Origin: an uncultured Clostridia bacterium
GTDB lineage: Bacteria; Bacillota; Clostridia; TANB77; CAG-508
Direction of reading: 5' to 3'
Assembly (NCBI GenBank): GCA_949118805.1
Contig: CASAUJ010000002.1
Location: 26,203 to 87,136 of the forward strand
Length of the DNA: 60,934 nucleotides
Part shown: positions 44,254 through 54,032 of the stretch, piece after piece
Numbering within the stretch: position 1 is the stretch's first letter
Layout: every line of letters begins with the position of its first letter
Program-made: the position numbers and the translations under genes
The notes under the pieces: generated by a model
What the model saw: only the letters and a program-made list of their open reading frames with translations
Database searches by the model: none
What the model was told of the DNA's origin: nothing

Positions 44254-44421
44254 ATGTATCAGATTAAAACAATTCGTTTTAAAGACATGAAAAGCGGGAA
44301 AACAATTTTTGTTGACGTTTTAGATGGCACCGTAAGTTCTAGGAGCCTTGTAGCGCCGATGAACATTTATGTTGCAAACATTATGCAGAATTACTGTTAT
44401 CAAATGCCATCGCTTTACTAA
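44254..44421 (+). CDS. Mini-gene of unknown function, 55 aa
   Basis: ATG at 44254, moderate ribosome binding site AAAGGTAG. Codes MYQIKTIRFKDMKSGKTIFV then DVLDGTVSSRSLVAPMN and a Cys/Tyr-rich end (NYCYQMPSLY). Its base composition is less AT-rich than the neighbourhood (codons such as GCG, CCG, AGC), pointing to recent arrival. It has its own terminator at 44456-44491. Not recognised. Confidence 0.55.
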   Translation: MYQIKTIRFKDMKSGKTIFVDVLDGTVSSRSLVAPMNIYVANIMQNYCYQMPSLY

Positions 44422-44455
44422 AAAAATAAAAGACAACAATTAACCTTTGTTTTTG

Positions 44456-44495
44456 AAACTCCCCTACTGTACTTTAATAGGGGGTTTTCCTTTTT
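44456..44495 (+). terminator. Terminator after the 55-residue mini-gene
   Basis: Arms AAACTCCCCTA and TAGGGGGTTTT (one mismatch) with an 11-base loop, then a T-run. Confidence 0.8.
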
Positions 44496-44703
44496 TGTTA
44501 TCATATCATCATTTTTTAGGAAAGTCAATGATGAAAAGGAGTTTAACCTTTTTTATTAACTGTTTTCCCTATTTTCGTAATATTTTCTTTTTTAAAGATT
44601 AGTATGGTCTAAAAAGATATGTCTATATTAAACTTTTATATCATTATTTCATGCGAGTCTATTCATAAAAATACGTAATTATAAAAACAGATTATTGGTT
44701 TCT

Positions 44704-45012
44704 CTATATCTTCCATTGATGTTTCTTTAAATCAACACATAAATTATTTCGAAAGGTAACACCTTCCTGTTTTAGTAAATCAATTTGTTCTATCCAATCT
44801 GGAGAAATTCTGCCTTGATGATTAACTACTCTATGGCAAGGGAATTTTCCATAGAGAAAAGACATTTTTAGAGCTCTACCAACTAATCTAGCGTTTTTTG
44901 GTTTGCCAATTAGTCTAGCAATTTGTCCATAGGTTGCAACCGAACCAATAGGAATTTCTTCTACCAAGGAATAAATCAAATAGGATAGTTCATCATCTAA
45001 TACTGTTTTCAT
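44704..45012 (-). CDS. MGMT-family alkyltransferase-like protein, 102 aa
   Basis: Contains only the C-terminal DNA-binding/active-site domain of O6-alkylguanine-DNA alkyltransferases: IPIGSVATYGQIARLIGKPK, RLVGRALKMS and the active-site FPCHRVVNHQGRIS with the reactive Cys retained (alkyltransferase-like ATL proteins have Trp there). May repair or flag alkylated bases. ATG at 45012. Divergent from the DUF1848 gene. Confidence 0.85.
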   Translation of the reverse strand: MKTVLDDELSYLIYSLVEEIPIGSVATYGQIARLIGKPKNARLVGRALKMSFLYGKFPCHRVVNHQGRISPDWIEQIDLLKQEGVTFRNNLCVDLKKHQWKI

Positions 45013-45091
45013 ATTAACCTCCTAAAACATTATAAAATAATTTTAATGAATTTTCAATTAGCATTATTTTTCATAATAAATGATAAAAATA

Positions 45092-45120
45092 TTGACATAA
45101 AAATAAATATATTATAAAAT
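45092..45120 (+). promoter_or_regulatory. Promoter of the DUF1848/radical SAM pair
   Basis: TTGACA at 45092-45097 followed, 17 bp later, by TAAAAT at 45115-45120 (alternatively TATAAA at 45113-45118 with 15 bp). Confidence 0.5.
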
Positions 45121-45161
45121 ACAAACAATAGTTTCTTTTAAGATCGATGGAAGGGATAGAA

Positions 45162-46103
45162 ATGATTGTAAATGTAGGTGGAAGAACCGATATTGTTAAT
45201 TATTATAGTGAATGGTTGATAAATCGAATGAAAGAGGGTTTTGTTTATTCTAGAAACCCTTTGTTCCCTTGTCAAGTATCTAAGGTAAGTTTAAGGCCTG
45301 AAGATATAGACTGCTTGTTATTCTGTTCTAAGAATTATCAACCAATCTTAAAATATATGGAAGAAATAAATCAAACTTATAAAGTCCTATGTCATTATAC
45401 GATAACAGCCTATGGGAAAGATGTTGAACCAAATGTTCCTTGTCTTGATGATTCTATAAAAACACTCCTAAATTTATCAAAAATAATTGGGAAAGAAAAA
45501 GTTTTATGGAGATATGATCCTATTCTTTTAACCAAAAAATATACGATACAAAAACATTTAGAAATTTTTGAATATTTAGCTAAACAAATTGCACCTCACG
45601 TACAAAGATGTATTTTTAGTTTTGTAGAAATGTATCAAAAATTAAATTATAATATGCCTGAAATAATACCTTTTAAAACAGAAGACAGAATCAAAATTTT
45701 GGAGGGAATTGGAGAAATAGCAAAAAAATATAATTTATCTCTTCAAACTTGTGGTACTGATGAAAATTATGAAAAGTATGGAATTCATTTATCTGGTTGT
45801 ACAACAGTTGAAATATTAGAACAAGCCCATCTTATAAAATATAAAAAGATAAAATCAAAGCCTATAAGAAAAGGTTGCCATTGCTTACCCAGCCGTGATA
45901 TTGGTGCTTATGATACTTGTATAAATGGTTGTAAATATTGTTATGCTAATAAAAATCCTGATTTAGCCAAAGAAAATATAAAATTACATGATAAAAATTC
46001 TCCTCTGTTACTAGGGAATATAAGGGAAATAGACAAAATAACAGAGGCAAAACAAAATCACTTTATAATAGAAGATAAAGGAAAACAAATTAGTTTTATT
46101 TAA
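45162..46103 (+). CDS. DUF1848 family protein with C-terminal radical-SAM-like cysteine cluster
   Basis: 313 aa from ATG at 45162 (GGAAGGGAT upstream). Starts MIVNVGGRTDIVNYYSEWLI, characteristic of DUF1848, in a TIM-barrel-like fold; the C-terminal segment GCHCLPSRDIGAYDTC and INGCKYCYANKNPD looks like an iron-sulfur site with a CxxCxYC arrangement. Biochemical role unknown. The following radical SAM gene begins 10 bp later, so the two are probably partners. Confidence 0.8.
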   Translation: MIVNVGGRTDIVNYYSEWLINRMKEGFVYSRNPLFPCQVSKVSLRPEDIDCLLFCSKNYQPILKYMEEINQTYKVLCHYTITAYGKDVEPNVPCLDDSIKTLLNLSKIIGKEKVLWRYDPILLTKKYTIQKHLEIFEYLAKQIAPHVQRCIFSFVEMYQKLNYNMPEIIPFKTEDRIKILEGIGEIAKKYNLSLQTCGTDENYEKYGIHLSGCTTVEILEQAHLIKYKKIKSKPIRKGCHCLPSRDIGAYDTCINGCKYCYANKNPDLAKENIKLHDKNSPLLLGNIREIDKITEAKQNHFIIEDKGKQISFI

Positions 46104-46113
46104 GGTGTGAAAA

Positions 46114-46950
46114 ATGATTATAAAAGAAAAAGAAGTAAAAGATTATTTAACCAAATCCAAACTAGGAGAATATGCTATAAATCCCTATATCGGTTGTCCT
46201 CATAAATGTAGATATTGTTATGCTTCCTTTATGAAAAGATTTACTCATCATGCAGAAGATTGGGGAGAGTTTATTGATATTAAATTAAGTAATAAAAAAA
46301 TAGACATCAAAAAAATAGAAAATAAAAATGTGTTTATGTCCTCTGTTACAGACTGCTATAATCCTTATGAGGCTAACTATAAAATCACTAAAAATATTTT
46401 GGAACAATTAGTAGGTGTGAATTGTAGTTTACAAATATCTACAAAAAATAAATTGATTCTTCGAGACCTGGATTTACTGAAACAAATGAAAAATTTAAGT
46501 GTTGCTATTTCTGTCAATACTCTTGATGAAAATTTCAGAAAAGACATGGATCGAGCAAGTTCTATTCATGAAAGATTAGAAACATTACAAAAATTACATG
46601 AAAATGGCATTTACACAATTTTATTTATGTCCCCAATTTTTATAGGGATCACAGATTGGAAAGCAATCATTGAAAAAACAAAAGACTATATAAGTGAATA
46701 TTGGTTTGAGGATTTGAATTTAAGAGGTTCTTATAAATATGATATCTTAAGATATGTTCAAAACAAATACCCCAAAATATATCCTACTTTTGAAAAAATC
46801 TATATTCAAGGTAACAAACAAGATCTTTTTGCCATGGATCATGAAATAAAAAATTACTGCAAGCAAAATAAGATTCGTTATTCTGATTATTTTCACCATG
46901 AAGATGTGATTCGTAATCACGAAAATAACAAATTAGGTAAAAATAAGTAA
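46114..46950 (+). CDS. Radical SAM protein (spore photoproduct lyase-like family)
   Basis: 278 aa. CxxxCxxC radical-SAM motif in GCPHKCRYCYASFMKR (about 27-42). N-terminal YLTKSKLGEYAINPYIGCPH is typical of the SplB-related family called Rv2578c-like; it lacks the longer N-terminus of true spore photoproduct lyase. SAM is presumably cleaved to a 5'-deoxyadenosyl radical; substrate unknown. Follows the DUF1848 gene by 10 bp, ribosome binding site AAGGTG. Confidence 0.82.
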   Translation: MIIKEKEVKDYLTKSKLGEYAINPYIGCPHKCRYCYASFMKRFTHHAEDWGEFIDIKLSNKKIDIKKIENKNVFMSSVTDCYNPYEANYKITKNILEQLVGVNCSLQISTKNKLILRDLDLLKQMKNLSVAISVNTLDENFRKDMDRASSIHERLETLQKLHENGIYTILFMSPIFIGITDWKAIIEKTKDYISEYWFEDLNLRGSYKYDILRYVQNKYPKIYPTFEKIYIQGNKQDLFAMDHEIKNYCKQNKIRYSDYFHHEDVIRNHENNKLGKNK

Positions 46951-46971
46951 TAATTACACTGTGTTATAATC

Positions 46972-47022
46972 ATAAAACACCACTTTTTTATCTATCTAAA
47001 TAAAATTAGTGGTGTTTTATTT
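46972..47022 (+). terminator. Terminator after the radical SAM gene
   Basis: Arms ATAAAACACCACT and AGTGGTGTTTTAT (13 bp, perfect) with a T-run. Confidence 0.88.
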
Positions 47023-47192
47023 TTTTATTATATCAATATAATTAAAAATTTTTATTTTTTTACTAAATTTTTTCTAATGTTTCGATTAGATATTTTTCTA
47101 TTTTACGGTTTAATTACTATTATTCCTTGTTTTTTATAATTTTTATCTATCCCTAAAGCTTCTTTTATACTGGAGATAATAGAATATAAAAA

Positions 47193-47268
<76 letters not shown>

Positions 47269-47346
47269 CTGTTTTCTCTATTTTATTATATTTTTCATAA
47301 AAAATCAATACTTGACATATCTGTTATAATAAAAATGGTGATAAAA

Positions 47347-48054
47347 ATGCAAAGAATATTAAGTCATATGAGAAAAGCAATTGAAGAATATAATATGATA
47401 GAAGAAGGCGATAAAATTGCAATATGTTTATCTGGTGGAAAAGACTCTATTACTTTGTTACATGCTTTTAAATCTTTACAAGTCTTTTATCCTAAAAGAT
47501 TTGAATTAATAGCTATTAGTATTCATCCTGGTTTTGAATTTTTTGATGTTTCTTTTTTACATACTATTTGTAATGATTTAGAAATTCCCCTATTTATTGA
47601 AAATAGTAATGCAAAGGAAATTGTTTTTGAGATTCGAAAAGAAAAAAATCCATGTTCTTTATGTGCTAATTTGCGTAGAGGCGTTATTAATTCTATCGCA
47701 ATTCGTGAAGGTTGTAATAAAATTGCTTTAGGGCATAACCAAGATGATGTTTTAGAAACTTTTTTATTAAATTTATTTTATACTGGAAATATCGGAACTT
47801 TTTCTCCTATTAGTTTTATGGATCGTTCTAAGATTACTTTAATTAGACCTCTTGTCTTTACACCTGAAAAAGAAATAAGAAGATTCATTCGAAAAAATAA
47901 CTTAGAAGTAATGCCTAAAGTCTGTCCTATGGATGGTACTTCAAAAAGAGAAGATATGAAACAATTTATTTTTGATTTAGCCAAAAATATTCCTATGGTT
48001 CGAGCTAATTTATTTGGAGCTATTCAAAGGAATTTAAAAGATTGGAAAAAATAA
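47347..48054 (+). CDS. TtcA-like tRNA 2-thiocytidine synthetase family protein
   Basis: 235 aa if ATG at 47347 is the start; the ATG upstream at 47197 lies within the tRNA gene and is rejected, and another ATG at 47335 is possible. PP-loop ICLSGGKDSITLLHA (about 27-41) and cysteines in NPCSLCANLRRGV and a later VCPMDG agree with TtcA, which thiolates C32 in some tRNAs, classically tRNA-Arg and tRNA-Ser species, using an iron-sulfur cluster. Its neighbour is a tRNA-Arg with C at position 32. Whether this tRNA is its substrate is inference. Confidence 0.82.
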   Translation: MQRILSHMRKAIEEYNMIEEGDKIAICLSGGKDSITLLHAFKSLQVFYPKRFELIAISIHPGFEFFDVSFLHTICNDLEIPLFIENSNAKEIVFEIRKEKNPCSLCANLRRGVINSIAIREGCNKIALGHNQDDVLETFLLNLFYTGNIGTFSPISFMDRSKITLIRPLVFTPEKEIRRFIRKNNLEVMPKVCPMDGTSKREDMKQFIFDLAKNIPMVRANLFGAIQRNLKDWKK

Positions 48055-48063
48055 TTTAAAAAT

Positions 48064-48197
48064 GTTCATGTGAATTGGGGACGTTTCTTTTTTCACATTT
48101 AATAAAATTAAAGTAAAGTGATTATCTAATATATTAATTAAAATTATTCCAATTTTACGGAAATGTGAAAAAAGAAACGTCCCCAATTCACATGAAC
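48064..48197. repeat. REP/MITE-like palindrome, copy 2 (37-bp perfect inverted repeat)
   Basis: 48064-48100 and 48161-48197 are perfect reverse complements (37 bp) around 60 bp of AT-rich DNA. The arms contain GGGGACGTTTCTTTTTTCAC, nearly the same as copy 1 at 8927-9051, so the two are copies of one element. Confidence 0.92.
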
Positions 48198-48210
48198 GTT
48201 CCCAATACTT

Positions 48211-49941
48211 TTAAATTTCTTCAGCAAGATTCAACATCGCTCTTTTCAATTCTTCCAATTTTTGATTTGCTTCTTCTTCTGTTTTTCCTTTCACTCCTAT
48301 ATAAAATTTAATTTTAGGTTCTGTTCCTGATGGTCTAACACAACACCATGCATTGTCTTCTAATTCATAATATAACACATTAGATTTTGGTAATCCTGTT
48401 TTTGTTATTTCACCTGTTTCCTTATTTTTAACAACATCTTTTTCAACATCTTTAAAAGTTAAAACCCTATAATTTCCTATTTTTTCAATTTCCGCATTTC
48501 TCATTTTAGTCATCATATCTTTAATTTCTTGCGCTCCTTGTACTCCTTCTCTAATAATAGATGGCTGTGCTTCTTTATAATAGCCATATTTTTCATAAAT
48601 ATCTTTCATGGCATCCCACAAAGTTTTATTTTGTGTTCTATAATAACATGCCGCCTCACATAATGCCATAACAGCTCCTATTCCATCTTTATCTCTTGCA
48701 TAATCTCCAATTAGACATCCATAACTTTCTTCATATCCAAATACATAAGTTTTATCCTTATTCTCTTCTGCTTTTTTCATAATGGCTCCTATATTTTTAA
48801 ATCCTGTTAATACTTCTGGACAATCTAAGTTATAATGTTTTGCAATTGCCTTCGCTAAATCAGAAGATACAATTGTTGTAATTAGCATTCCATTTTTTGG
48901 TAAAATCCCCTTCTCTTTCATTTGTGATATTCTATATTCTGCAATCAATAAAGCTGACATATTTCCTGTGTAAGTCATGTATTCTCCTGTTTTTGTATCT
49001 TTTGCAAAAACGCCTAAACGATCTGCATCTGGATCTGTCGCTAAAACTACATCAGCATCTACTTTTTTAGCTAATTCTAAAGCTAATTTAAAAGCTTTTG
49101 GATCTTCTGGATTTGGATAGTCAACTGTTGGAAAGTTTCTGTCTGGTTTACTTTGTTCTGGTACTACATAGATATTTTCTAATCCAATTTCTTTTAACAG
49201 TCTTTCCGCAATTGTGTTTCCTGTTCCATGCAATGGGGTATAAACGATTTTTAATTTTTTCCCCTGTTCTTTTACGATCTCTGGATTTAAGATTGCATTT
49301 TTCAATATATTTATGTATTGATCATCCATTTGTGTTCCAACTATTTTTAATAACCCTTTTTGAATAGCTTCTTCTTGTGTCATTTGCTTAATTTCTTCAA
49401 AATTTTTTACAGCTCTTACTTTTGCTATGATATCTTTATCTCTTGGAGAAACTATTTGTGCCCCATCTTCCCAATAAACTTTATATCCATTGTATTTTGG
49501 TGGATTATGGCTAGCCGTAATCATAACTCCTGCTGTGCAAGCTAATTCTCTCACTGCAAAAGATAATTCTGGTACAGGTCTTAAATTTTCAAATAAATAT
49601 GCTTTAATTCCATTTGCACATAAGATCAATGCTGTTTGCATGCTAAATTCTTTTGACATTTTTCGTGAATCATAACTAATGGCTACCCCTTTTTCTTGCG
49701 ATCCTTGTTCTAAAATGTAATTGGCTAATCCTTGGGTTGCTTTCCCTACTGTATATCGATTCATTCTATTCGTTCCTGCCCCAATAATTCCTCTTAATCC
49801 AGCTGTCCCAAATTCTAATTCTTTGTAAAATCTATCCTCTACTTCATTTTTATTTTCTTTTATTTCTAATAATTCTTTTTTTGTCTCTTCATCAAATTCT
49901 GGACTTTCACACCATTTTTGGTATTCTTCTAAATAATTCAT
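48211..49941 (-). CDS. pgcA: Phosphoglucomutase/phosphomannomutase (alpha-D-phosphohexomutase)
   Basis: 576 aa, as for PgcA-type phosphoglucomutases. Motifs: TAGLRGIIGAGTNRMNRYTV (start), active-site Ser loop GVMITASHNPPKYNGYK, metal loop DPDADRLGV, sugar-binding GYEESYGCLIG and the phosphate loop RPSGTEPKIKFY. Interconverts glucose-1- and glucose-6-phosphate; the UDP-sugar pyrophosphorylase at 51983 could use the product. ATG at 49941 with AAGGAGG. Confidence 0.93.
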   Translation of the reverse strand: MNYLEEYQKWCESPEFDEETKKELLEIKENKNEVEDRFYKELEFGTAGLRGIIGAGTNRMNRYTVGKATQGLANYILEQGSQEKGVAISYDSRKMSKEFSMQTALILCANGIKAYLFENLRPVPELSFAVRELACTAGVMITASHNPPKYNGYKVYWEDGAQIVSPRDKDIIAKVRAVKNFEEIKQMTQEEAIQKGLLKIVGTQMDDQYINILKNAILNPEIVKEQGKKLKIVYTPLHGTGNTIAERLLKEIGLENIYVVPEQSKPDRNFPTVDYPNPEDPKAFKLALELAKKVDADVVLATDPDADRLGVFAKDTKTGEYMTYTGNMSALLIAEYRISQMKEKGILPKNGMLITTIVSSDLAKAIAKHYNLDCPEVLTGFKNIGAIMKKAEENKDKTYVFGYEESYGCLIGDYARDKDGIGAVMALCEAACYYRTQNKTLWDAMKDIYEKYGYYKEAQPSIIREGVQGAQEIKDMMTKMRNAEIEKIGNYRVLTFKDVEKDVVKNKETGEITKTGLPKSNVLYYELEDNAWCCVRPSGTEPKIKFYIGVKGKTEEEANQKLEELKRAMLNLAEEI

Positions 49942-50180
49942 TCTCGTTCCTCCTTTTTTGTTTTCATTATACTGTATCTCCCTCCAATTAGCAAGAATAA
50001 AAATAAATTTTCTAATTAATAATTTTTTTCCGATTTATTTTTTGATGAAAGAAGACATAAAATTCATTTATTTTTTTAACCTCTTGCAAATTTTATATGC
50101 TTATAGTATATTTAAAATAGACCTTTTATTCGATATAGAATTAATAAAAATGGGAATATTAAAAAACAAAGGAGGAAGAA

Positions 50181-51899
50181 ATGAAAAAAAATCAAACTAA
50201 CGGAATTACGCTAATTGCATTAGTAATCACTATTATTGTATTACTAATTTTGACTGGTATTACTATTTTGTCATTAACTGGTGAAAATGGCATCTTACAT
50301 AAAGCAATATCAGCCAAAGAAAAATCAAAAGAAGAAGAAATAAATGAAAGAATTCAATTGATTCGCTCTTCTATTATAATGGAAGATTTCGAGCACTCAT
50401 TAACTTTTGAGGATTTCTTAAATCGATTTTTTGATGAACTAGTAAGGGAAAGACTTATAGAAAATAAATCAGAAAATATTTTTCCAATAAAAGAAAATGA
50501 AATTTATGAAATAATAACAACTGATCAGTATGTAGTAGAAATTACAATAGATTCCAATAAAAATATTCAGGTAAAAGTACTTGGTGAATTATCTAAATTA
50601 GGTTCAAGAATAAGTATCGGATTAAATGCAAAAGGAACTAACTTTTTAAATGTAAAAGCTTATATAAGAGGTGCCGAATCAAAAAATGTAACTTTTTCTT
50701 ATAAAAAGCAAGAAGATGAAACTTGGAATACTTTACCAAGCTCAGAAGAAACTTCTATCATGATTCCTAATTTGTTGGATCATACAATTTATTTGGTAAA
50801 AGCTAGTATATATGATCATGGAAAGTGGATTGAACGTGAAGTAAGTTTTTCGACAAAGGAACTAAGTTTATCTGCAATTAAACAAAAGGGAACCATTCTT
50901 TGGAATGCAGGAAAAGCAACTATAGAATTAGAAGAAGTAGAAGAGGGACTTACAATCCAATACCAAATAGGAGGAATTGATGGAGAATGGACAAATTATA
51001 CAGGTCCTATTACAGGTGTTTCTAATTTAGAAGGTCTATATTTACGTTTAACAGATGGCACCAATACAACAAAAGAAAAAAACTTGTTATTAGAAGATAC
51101 TGTTAAACCAACGGCTGATATCAAATTCGCTATGACAGAAATAATTTTAGGATTACCAGTTAATGTTACTGTTACCTTAAAAGATGAACAAAGTGGAATT
51201 CATTTATCAAAATGTAAATGGATATATAATCAAAATAATAAAGCAATCGGATTAAATGAAAATAATTATTCAGGAGATTTTACATCAGAAACTCAAAAAA
51301 TATTACTACCTGGACAAAGCCAAAAAGGTGATTATTATCTTCATGTACTAGCAGTGGATAATCAAGAAAATAAAGAAGAGTTCATTCAAGGTCCCATTAA
51401 AATTGGATATGAAGAGGTTTCTAGTTTCAATTTTATGAATTATTTAAATGCTAATGCTTCTTCTTGGCAACAACTTGGAATGACATCTACTAATACCGCT
51501 AATGATTGGTTTAGGTTTAATAATAATGAATGTGGTATTGGTGCCCATAGAAATGTCGGAAACTATTCTGCTACTTTCACAATGCCTGGAGAATTAATTA
51601 AACAAATGATGACTTTAAACGGATTTAACAACATTGACTTTAAATTTGCTCTTGGTGCAGACTCACCTGCTTGGGTATATGGTTGGGGAGCAGTTGCTTA
51701 TACTAATAATGAACGATATCAAGTAAATTCTTCTACTCGCAATACAGGAAACAATTGGTATGATTTTACTTATCATTCAGTCAATTTAAATAATATAGAT
51801 ATTCATAATATTTCTACTTTTCAATTTGGGGTTGTTGGATATGAAACAAACGGAGCTAGTTTAGGAAAATTGGTAGAATTAATTTTTAGTAAAAAATAA
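50181..51899 (+). CDS. Pilin-like secreted protein with class III signal, 572 aa
   Basis: Starts MKKNQTNGITLIALVITIIV, the same prepilin-type signal as the gene at 30976-32070 (Gly before the hydrophobic helix, no Glu5), then ENGILHKAISAKEKSKEEEI as in that paralogue. The rest contains beta domains (about 150-240 and 245-400, the latter with fibronectin/Big-like text DTVKPTADIKFAMTE) and a C-terminal lectin-like domain ending ASLGKLVELIFSKK. Likely an extracellular fibre or adhesin. ATG at 50181 with AAAGGAGG. Confidence 0.75.
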   Translation: MKKNQTNGITLIALVITIIVLLILTGITILSLTGENGILHKAISAKEKSKEEEINERIQLIRSSIIMEDFEHSLTFEDFLNRFFDELVRERLIENKSENIFPIKENEIYEIITTDQYVVEITIDSNKNIQVKVLGELSKLGSRISIGLNAKGTNFLNVKAYIRGAESKNVTFSYKKQEDETWNTLPSSEETSIMIPNLLDHTIYLVKASIYDHGKWIEREVSFSTKELSLSAIKQKGTILWNAGKATIELEEVEEGLTIQYQIGGIDGEWTNYTGPITGVSNLEGLYLRLTDGTNTTKEKNLLLEDTVKPTADIKFAMTEIILGLPVNVTVTLKDEQSGIHLSKCKWIYNQNNKAIGLNENNYSGDFTSETQKILLPGQSQKGDYYLHVLAVDNQENKEEFIQGPIKIGYEEVSSFNFMNYLNANASSWQQLGMTSTNTANDWFRFNNNECGIGAHRNVGNYSATFTMPGELIKQMMTLNGFNNIDFKFALGADSPAWVYGWGAVAYTNNERYQVNSSTRNTGNNWYDFTYHSVNLNNIDIHNISTFQFGVVGYETNGASLGKLVELIFSKK

Positions 51900-51939
51900 A
51901 ATCATAAGATATTCATCTGTGTAATTTTTCATAAAATAG

Positions 51940-51976
51940 AAATCCGATAAGAATAAACTTATCGGATTTTTTAATT
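51940..51976. terminator. Bidirectional terminator between the pilin-like gene and the UDPGP gene
   Basis: Arms AAATCCGATAAG and CTTATCGGATTT with a six-base loop and T-runs on both strands. Confidence 0.88.
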
Positions 51977-51982
51977 TTATTT

Positions 51983-53233
51983 TTAATTTATATGATGAAA
52001 TTTTTTATATAATTCTCTTGCTGTTTTTGGACAGTCTACTCCTACGGAATCTGCATTTTTAACTGGTGCAAATTCTTCTTCTCTTTTTACACGAAGAATT
52101 GCCATATCATCCACTTCACCAAAAGCATCAAATAGAAATGCTTCAAATTTATATGCATTGGGTGAAGTAGGAACTATTACTTCACCATTTTGGTCAAGAT
52201 AAGTAGCTTTTTTGTATGCAATATGGTAAGGTAATGGATTGGCACCCATTCTTTCTATTGCATCTACTCTAAATAAATTACAAAGTAAATGTGATTCTCC
52301 ATAAAGTAATTCTCCCTTTTCATCGGTTTCTTCTGCCATTTCTTCTGTTATTTCTGAATATTCTATTACATTTGGTTTCCCATTTCTTTTACAAAATACT
52401 CCTACTTTTTCGTGAGGATTTGCTTTTACTGCTGATTTACAAGCAACAGTTACTTTTTTATCAATAGCGATCCCCATTAACACAGGATCTACCATTTTAG
52501 CCAAACAATTATCTACTCCTCCAATGAATACCCATTCAATTCCCATTTCTCTCATTTTTTTCGTCATTCCTGTTTTGACTAAGGATTCATAGATTCCCCC
52601 ATGCCCATCAGCAGCCTGTTTAATTAATCCATCTTCCCCAATTAGTATTTTTCCTTCTGTATCAATCATTGGTAGTTCTCCTTGGATAAAGAAAAAGATA
52701 TTTTTTTCTTTTTGATAGCCAAAATATTTATTTTTTTCAAAAAATTCTATTGTTGCCTTATTATTTTCTCTACTTGTCATAATAAACCATGGAATCACAA
52801 CTTCATATTTTTTCTCTGCTTCTTTTAAATGATCACTTAATAATTCAAATAAAGATTTGTGAGAATCTAATCCAATATCATAGGTTCCTTTTGGTCCATT
52901 ATGTCCTAGTCTAGTTCCTTGACCTCCTGCCATTGTTACCGCAGCTAACTTTCTTTCTTTTATTGCCTTTTTCCCTATGTTTTCAAAATATTTATAATCA
53001 TCATATAATTTTTCTTTGTCCATATATTCAATTGGTGTTATTTTATCATTTTCATTTTTTTCTTCTTTTTTCGTATTTTTATATAAACTTGTAATTAATT
53101 CTAAATTTAAGGTTTCAATTTGATTTAATAACTCTTTTTTATGCTTTTCATCTAATGTTTCATAATGATTTAATAAATGCTCTTGACCATATTTCTTTAA
53201 AATACTTTTTAATTCTTCTTTCTTCTCATCCAT
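51983..53233 (-). CDS. UTP--sugar-1-phosphate uridylyltransferase (UDPGP/UAP family)
   Basis: 416 aa. Nucleotide-binding loop VTMAGGQGTRLGHNGPKGTY (about 99-118), with FIMTSRENNKATIEFF and GDGGIYESL-like HGGIYESLVKTGM and GGVDNCLAKMVDP. This is the eukaryotic-type UDPGP fold seen in UDP-GlcNAc or UDP-Gal/GlcNAc pyrophosphorylases, found sparsely in Clostridia; exact sugar not decided. N-terminal ~80 residues are a helical extension. ATG at 53233 with AGGAAAG. Confidence 0.88.
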   Translation of the reverse strand: MDEKKEELKSILKKYGQEHLLNHYETLDEKHKKELLNQIETLNLELITSLYKNTKKEEKNENDKITPIEYMDKEKLYDDYKYFENIGKKAIKERKLAAVTMAGGQGTRLGHNGPKGTYDIGLDSHKSLFELLSDHLKEAEKKYEVVIPWFIMTSRENNKATIEFFEKNKYFGYQKEKNIFFFIQGELPMIDTEGKILIGEDGLIKQAADGHGGIYESLVKTGMTKKMREMGIEWVFIGGVDNCLAKMVDPVLMGIAIDKKVTVACKSAVKANPHEKVGVFCKRNGKPNVIEYSEITEEMAEETDEKGELLYGESHLLCNLFRVDAIERMGANPLPYHIAYKKATYLDQNGEVIVPTSPNAYKFEAFLFDAFGEVDDMAILRVKREEEFAPVKNADSVGVDCPKTARELYKKFHHIN

Positions 53234-53260
53234 ATTCTTTCCTCATTTCTAACTTCAGTA

Positions 53261-53292
53261 ATAAAACAGATAATCTTCATTATCTGTTTTAT
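53261..53292 (-). terminator. Terminator downstream of the 159-residue gene
   Basis: Arms ATAAAACAGATAAT and ATTATCTGTTTTAT (14 bp, perfect) with CTTC loop. Confidence 0.8.
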
Positions 53293-53328
53293 TTATACAC
53301 TATTTTAGAAAAATAAGCAACCATTTTC

Positions 53329-53808
53329 TTATATTTTTGTGATTTCTTTTTCTCCTGTAGTTTTTAAGATTTTAGAGTATTGTTCCATTATTTTATTTAA
53401 ATTATTTCCTACTTCTTCTATATTATAACAATCAATTATTTTTATTCCATTTTTTTCTTCTAAGCATTCTTCTATCTTTAAATTTGTTTTCTGAATATAT
53501 TCTTCTTTTCCTTTTACAAAAATAATCATATTCTTTTGTTCTTGTAATTTTTTTCTTACTTCTTCTAATTTCTCTTCTTGACTATTTTTCCAATTTAGTT
53601 TTAATATTTGTCTCTTTTTTTCTTCTTTTAAATTTATTTTTGTTAAAAAAGTTTGTATGGTTTGTTCTAAATTATTTTCTGTTAATATTATAACCTCATC
53701 TTTTTCATCTATTTTCTTACTAATATATGGTAAACTCATCATTTCAAAATGGTAATCACTTGCATAAAATGCACATAGTCTCTCTTTTGTATCTTGGTTT
53801 TTCTTCAT
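53329..53808 (-). CDS. Hypothetical protein, 159 aa
   Basis: Lys/Glu-rich soluble protein with alternating beta/helix text (RLCAFYASDYHFEMMSLPYI; KNMIIFVKGKEEYI; GIKIIDCYNIEEVG), compatible with a Rossmann-like or nucleotide-binding fold but without a P-loop. ATG at 53808 with GGAGAAGG. Divergent from spoIIR. Not recognised. Confidence 0.65.
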   Translation of the reverse strand: MKKNQDTKERLCAFYASDYHFEMMSLPYISKKIDEKDEVIILTENNLEQTIQTFLTKINLKEEKKRQILKLNWKNSQEEKLEEVRKKLQEQKNMIIFVKGKEEYIQKTNLKIEECLEEKNGIKIIDCYNIEEVGNNLNKIMEQYSKILKTTGEKEITKI

Positions 53809-54032
53809 TTGAAATTCTCCTTCTCCATTTTCAAATTCTTACGGAAATTGTGTTTTTTGAACACTGGTAAATTTTACCATTCATTTACAAATATGTCAAT
53901 AATATTTCAAATAAATTTTCCTACTTTTTTCGACATTACAAATTTTATCCTGTTTTAGTATAAAATTTTCAAAATTGTTAATAATTAATAGTAAAGAATA
54001 TTTTTTGAAAAAATTGATTTTGGAGGTAACCT

